A stretch of 7,330 nt of DNA. Origin: Candidatus Hydrogenedentota bacterium. Lineage in GTDB: Bacteria > Hydrogenedentota > Hydrogenedentia > Hydrogenedentales > SLHB01. The stretch is taken from contig PUMX01000125.1 in NCBI GenBank assembly GCA_003552485.1, positions 1-7,330 of the forward strand, given 5' to 3'. The first letter of the stretch is position 1. Each line of letters begins with the position of its first letter. The notes beneath the pieces are model-generated. The model saw nothing but the letters and a program-made list of their open reading frames with translations. It did no database searches and had not been told where the DNA came from. Shown in pieces: positions 5,424-7,330 of this stretch. The position numbers and the translations under genes were made by a program.

Positions 5424-5900
5424 TCAGCTGGCCTTGGGCAACACGGCGGTGCCATAGGCGATGACTTCGACCATGGCGGATGGATTGTTGGCGAGATTGC
5501 CAACGCTGCTCGTTTCGAGCCGCACGTTGATTACCGCGTGCGCATTCATTCGCCGGGCCTCGTAAAGCATGCGGCAGATGGCTTCGCGCCGGGCGCGCTT
5601 CAATACGCGCTCGTAGCCCCGCACCTCGCCGCCTATGAGGTAGCGCAAGCCCGCGGCGAACGTCTTGAAGTAGTCCGCCGCCATCACGACGGACCCGGCG
5701 ACAAGCACGCAACCGCCCGGCTCGACCGCCAGTTTTGACGCAGCGATTTCGATGTCGGTGCAGAGCAGGCTCCGGAATTCTGTCTCGAGCGCTTCGAGAC
5801 GGCGCAGATGCCGCAGTTCGATGACGCGGCCCGCCGCAAACCCGAGGAGCAGGAGCAGCAACGGCACAACGAGAAAGACGAATAGCGCCGCCAGTTCCAT
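5424..5900 (-). CDS. Membrane-anchored YbjQ/UPF0145 family protein
   Basis: UPF0145 (YbjQ) proteins are small proteins of unclear function, annotated as putative heavy-metal-binding. This 158-residue member has an added hydrophobic N-terminal segment (about residues 2-25, very Leu/Val-rich) followed by basic residues (RHLRR), so it is probably anchored with the domain in the cytoplasm. The UPF0145 domain covers about residues 40-157, with DYFKTFAAGLRYLIGGEVRGY, a helix RARREAICRMLYEARRMNAHAVINVRLET and the end VEVIAYGTAV, which are the family's conserved blocks. Two Cys (in LCTDIE and GGCVLVAG) have no obvious metal-site pairing. The ATG at 5900 follows GGAAGG, which overlaps the stop of the upstream paralogue 14 nt away, so the two form an operon. 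Function unknown. Confidence 0.88.
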   Translation of the reverse strand: MELAALFVFLVVPLLLLLLGFAAGRVIELRHLRRLEALETEFRSLLCTDIEIAASKLAVEPGGCVLVAGSVVMAADYFKTFAAGLRYLIGGEVRGYERVLKRARREAICRMLYEARRMNAHAVINVRLETSSVGNLANNPSAMVEVIAYGTAVLPKAS

Positions 5901-5909
5901 GGTGTTCGG

Positions 5910-5915
5910 CCTTCC
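5910..5915 (-). promoter_or_regulatory. Ribosome binding site of the membrane-anchored UPF0145 gene
   Basis: GGAAGG on the minus strand lies nine bases before the ATG at 5900 and touches the TAG stop of the upstream paralogue, which suggests coupled translation of the pair. Confidence 0.55.
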
Positions 5916-6322
5916 TACCGGGACGGCGTTTCGCCCGTATCGGGCACGTTCTCGCTGCGGAACATGGCGGCGCCGTCGATCTCACTTGGCGCGGTTTCCG
6001 CCTCGACTCGGCGCACGCTGACCGCCGTGCCGTAGGCGTAGAGTTCGGCGGCGCCCTGCGTGATAGCACTCGTCGTGAAACGCACGTTTACGATGGCGTT
6101 CGCGCCCAACTGCCGGGCTTGCTCCATCATGCGCTCGAGCGACTGCCTGCGCGCCTCGGTCAGGAGCTCGGTGTAACCGCGCAATTCGCCGCCCACCAAG
6201 TTCTTGAGCGACGCAGCGATGTCGCGCCCAAGGTGTTTGGCCCGAATGGTGTTGCCCTGGACCAGTCCCTTGACCTCCTCGACCTCGTATCCGGGCACGG
6301 ATTCCGTGTTGACCACAATCAT
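5915..6322 (-). CDS. YbjQ/UPF0145 family protein (soluble paralogue)
   Basis: This is a classical YbjQ-type protein of 135 residues, predicted to be cytoplasmic. It begins MIVVNTESVPGYEVEEVKG and continues with VQGNTIRAKHLGRDIAASLKN, LVGGELRGYTELLTEARRQ and a helix ending QARQLGANAIVNVRF, then AELYAYGTAV; these are the family blocks in order. A polar tail of about 27 residues (rich in Glu, Ala and Pro) follows and is unlike the short ends of most members. An upstream ATG at 6367 would add 15 residues, but AGGGAG (6331-6336) is placed eight bases before the ATG at 6322, and the family start fits there. It is the first gene of a two-gene operon with its membrane-anchored paralogue, which suggests duplication and a shared, perhaps heteromeric, role. 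Molecular function unknown. Confidence 0.92.
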   Translation of the reverse strand: MIVVNTESVPGYEVEEVKGLVQGNTIRAKHLGRDIAASLKNLVGGELRGYTELLTEARRQSLERMMEQARQLGANAIVNVRFTTSAITQGAAELYAYGTAVSVRRVEAETAPSEIDGAAMFRSENVPDTGETPSR

Positions 6323-6330
6323 ATGCGCTG

Positions 6331-6336
6331 CTCCCT
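6331..6336 (-). promoter_or_regulatory. Ribosome binding site deciding the soluble UPF0145 start
   Basis: AGGGAG on the minus strand, eight bases before the ATG at 6322, favours this start over the upstream in-frame ATG at 6367. Confidence 0.65.
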
Positions 6337-6383
6337 GCTTACATGGCGATAAACGTTGGCGCCGCATCCGGCAAGCCGCGGCA

Positions 6384-6423
6384 CGGGTCCACTATACTAC
6401 GCATAGCCGGCGGCCGGGTCCAC
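6384..6423. repeat. 9-bp direct repeat CGGGTCCAC with 31-bp period
   Basis: CGGGTCCAC occurs at 6384-6392 and 6415-6423, about three helical turns apart. The second copy overlaps a GGTCCA-CCA-TGGACC inverted repeat (6417-6431). The position between divergent genes suggests regulator sites, but this is unproven. Confidence 0.4.
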
Positions 6424-6441
6424 CATGGACCGCGCTTCGCG

Positions 6442-6485
6442 GCGGTTTGTGCCGTTCCGCCGCAAACCGCTACAATGCCCTTGTA
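6442..6485. promoter_or_regulatory. Inverted repeats and -10 box of the J-like operon
   Basis: GCGGTTTG (6442-6449) and CAAACCGC (6463-6470) are 8-bp inverted arms with a 13-nt centre that occupy the -35 zone. They abut TACAAT (6471-6476, a 5/6 match to the -10 consensus). A second small dyad, TACAA-TGCCC-TTGTA (6471-6485), spans the -10 and the predicted start. The only -35 candidate, TTGTGC at 6447, is poor. The arrangement looks like an operator over a promoter. It does not match the CIRCE element of heat-shock genes. Confidence 0.45.
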
Positions 6486-6507
6486 AGAAGGGAGTTTCCT
6501 CATCATT

Positions 6508-7119
6508 ATGACCACTCAAGACGACAAAGGCGCGCAGACCGATGACATGGGCTATGTGAACTACTTCGCCATTCTCGGGCTCAACGAGACGGCGAAACCC
6601 GGCGAAGTGCGCAAAGCCTACAAGAAGAAAATGAAGGATTTGGTCAACGAGATCGCCAATACGGAGTTGACCGAAGAGCGCCGGTCTCACTACCTACTCG
6701 AGATGGCCAAACTCAACGCGGCCCTCTATATCCTGCGCGACCCCAAGCTGCGCGACGCATATTGGAATGAGCGCCAGGAGCTTATCGACCTTGAAGAGCG
6801 CTGGCGCGAGGCCGAAGAGGCCGGCGACGATCAGGCCGATTACCTCCGGCGTCAATACGACGCGCGGCTGCGGAACTTTCTCGCGCGCTATATGGAAGAG
6901 CTGGTGCTCGACGCCGGCCGCGATAAGGAGTGCGTCGAGGCCAGCAACTGGGACGCAGCCCACGAACGCCACGCCTCCCGCTTGCTGCGCTTTTACCGGC
7001 AGTCTTTGCATCAACAGATTCTCGAGCGGTTGCCGTATTTTGACCTGAGCCCTGTCCATATAGATTGGGACGAGCGTAAACAAACCGTGGCCGCGCTGAT
7101 AGACGGAAGCAGGACCTAA
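6508..7119 (+). CDS. J-like domain protein lacking the HPD motif
   Basis: The N-terminal part of this 203-residue protein resembles a DnaJ-type J domain. Helix I is NYFAILGL (18-25), helix II is GEVRKAYKKKMKDLV (32-46), and helix III ends NAALYILRDPKLRDAYW (70-86), which matches the usual '...L.D...R..YD' end. At the helix II/III loop, where J proteins carry His-Pro-Asp needed to stimulate Hsp70 ATPase, this protein has LVNE. It is thus probably a scaffold or J-like protein rather than an active DnaK co-chaperone. Residues 88-130 are rich in Glu and Arg and likely form a long helix or coiled coil; the remaining 70 residues match nothing I know. No Cys-rich zinc domain. ATG at 6508 is preceded by GAAGGGAG at a rather long 13 nt. 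The next gene starts 3 nt after its stop. Confidence 0.75.
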   Translation: MTTQDDKGAQTDDMGYVNYFAILGLNETAKPGEVRKAYKKKMKDLVNEIANTELTEERRSHYLLEMAKLNAALYILRDPKLRDAYWNERQELIDLEERWREAEEAGDDQADYLRRQYDARLRNFLARYMEELVLDAGRDKECVEASNWDAAHERHASRLLRFYRQSLHQQILERLPYFDLSPVHIDWDERKQTVAALIDGSRT

Positions 7120-7122
7120 CCC

Positions 7123-7330
7123 ATGGCATCATCGAATGAAGCGGCGGCGGCCGAAAAATACGTGGATCCCGAGGATGTAGCCGCCGCGCTGGCCAAGGCG
7201 GTGTATGACGGCGACATCGTGAATTTCCGCCTGCTGTTCCAACCCTTTTCCCCCGCGCGCCGGCAATCGACCGAAAGCTTTGAAAGCGAGAAGTACTCCT
7301 ATCTGCTGCCCGATGAGGATATGGAGGAGA
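7123..7330 (+). CDS. Unrecognised protein (partial, N-terminal 69 residues)
   Basis: A frame opens at ATG 7123, three bases after the J-like gene's stop, with AGGA eight bases upstream, and remains open to the window edge. The visible N-terminus is MASSNEAAAAEKYVDPEDVA, then a helix-like AALAKAVYDGDIVNFRLLFQPF and an acidic stretch (KYSYLLPDEDMEE). Codon use is like its neighbours. I do not recognise the family. The tight spacing indicates co-translation with the J-like protein, and the two products may work together. Confidence 0.75.
   Translation, partial: MASSNEAAAAEKYVDPEDVAAALAKAVYDGDIVNFRLLFQPFSPARRQSTESFESEKYSYLLPDEDMEE

Noticed and set aside
5401..6069. 222-codon minus-strand ORF overlapping both UPF0145 genes
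   Set aside because: Out of frame with two clearly recognisable proteins and extremely Arg/Ala-rich.
6442..6470. CIRCE (HrcA operator) ahead of the J-like gene
   Set aside because: CIRCE is TTAGCACTC-N9-GAGTGCTAA; arms and spacing here are different.

Overview
The window is bacterial chromosomal DNA with dense, GC-rich genes, strong GGAGG-type ribosome binding sites and mixed ATG/GTG/TTG starts. The host is a flagellated bacterium. A Tat-exported Gfo/Idh/MocA-type oxidoreductase, a J-like protein without HPD and UPF0145 proteins next to flagellar genes resemble genomes of the Planctomycetes/Hydrogenedentes kind. That placement is a guess from gene content; there is no rRNA or other marker here to confirm it.

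The left half (1-3648) is a minus-strand basal-body operon in the classical order flgB-flgC-fliE-fliF-fliG. It encodes two proximal rod proteins, the MS-ring/rod adaptor, the MS ring and the first half of the rotor switch protein FliG, which runs off the left edge. A near-consensus sigma-54 (-24/-12) promoter lies just upstream of flgB, with an inverted repeat about 65 bp further upstream that could bind its activator. The operon is split by an unusually long 348-nt fliE-fliF gap. The gap holds a good sigma-70-like promoter with an AT-rich upstream element, a hairpin just after fliE and a perfect 14-bp palindrome. fliF-fliG may therefore be expressed separately from flgBC-fliE.

A 470-nt divergent intergenic region (3649-4118) separates the operon from a plus-strand gene for a Tat-signal Gfo/Idh/MocA oxidoreductase (4119-5408). 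That gene has a perfect TATAAT and a strong ribosome binding site upstream, and possibly a small overlapping leader ORF. It converges, with a 15-nt gap, on a minus-strand pair of paralogous YbjQ/UPF0145 genes, one of them membrane-anchored.

The right end is a plus-strand operon: a 203-residue protein with a J-like domain lacking the HPD motif, then an unrecognised gene that runs off the right edge. The divergent region between the UPF0145 pair and this operon carries stacked inverted and direct repeats around the putative promoter.

I did not see a defence system, CRISPR array, transposase, tRNA or rRNA. The most interesting material is regulatory: the sigma-54 promoter architecture, the split in the flagellar operon, and the repeat-rich promoter of the J-like operon.
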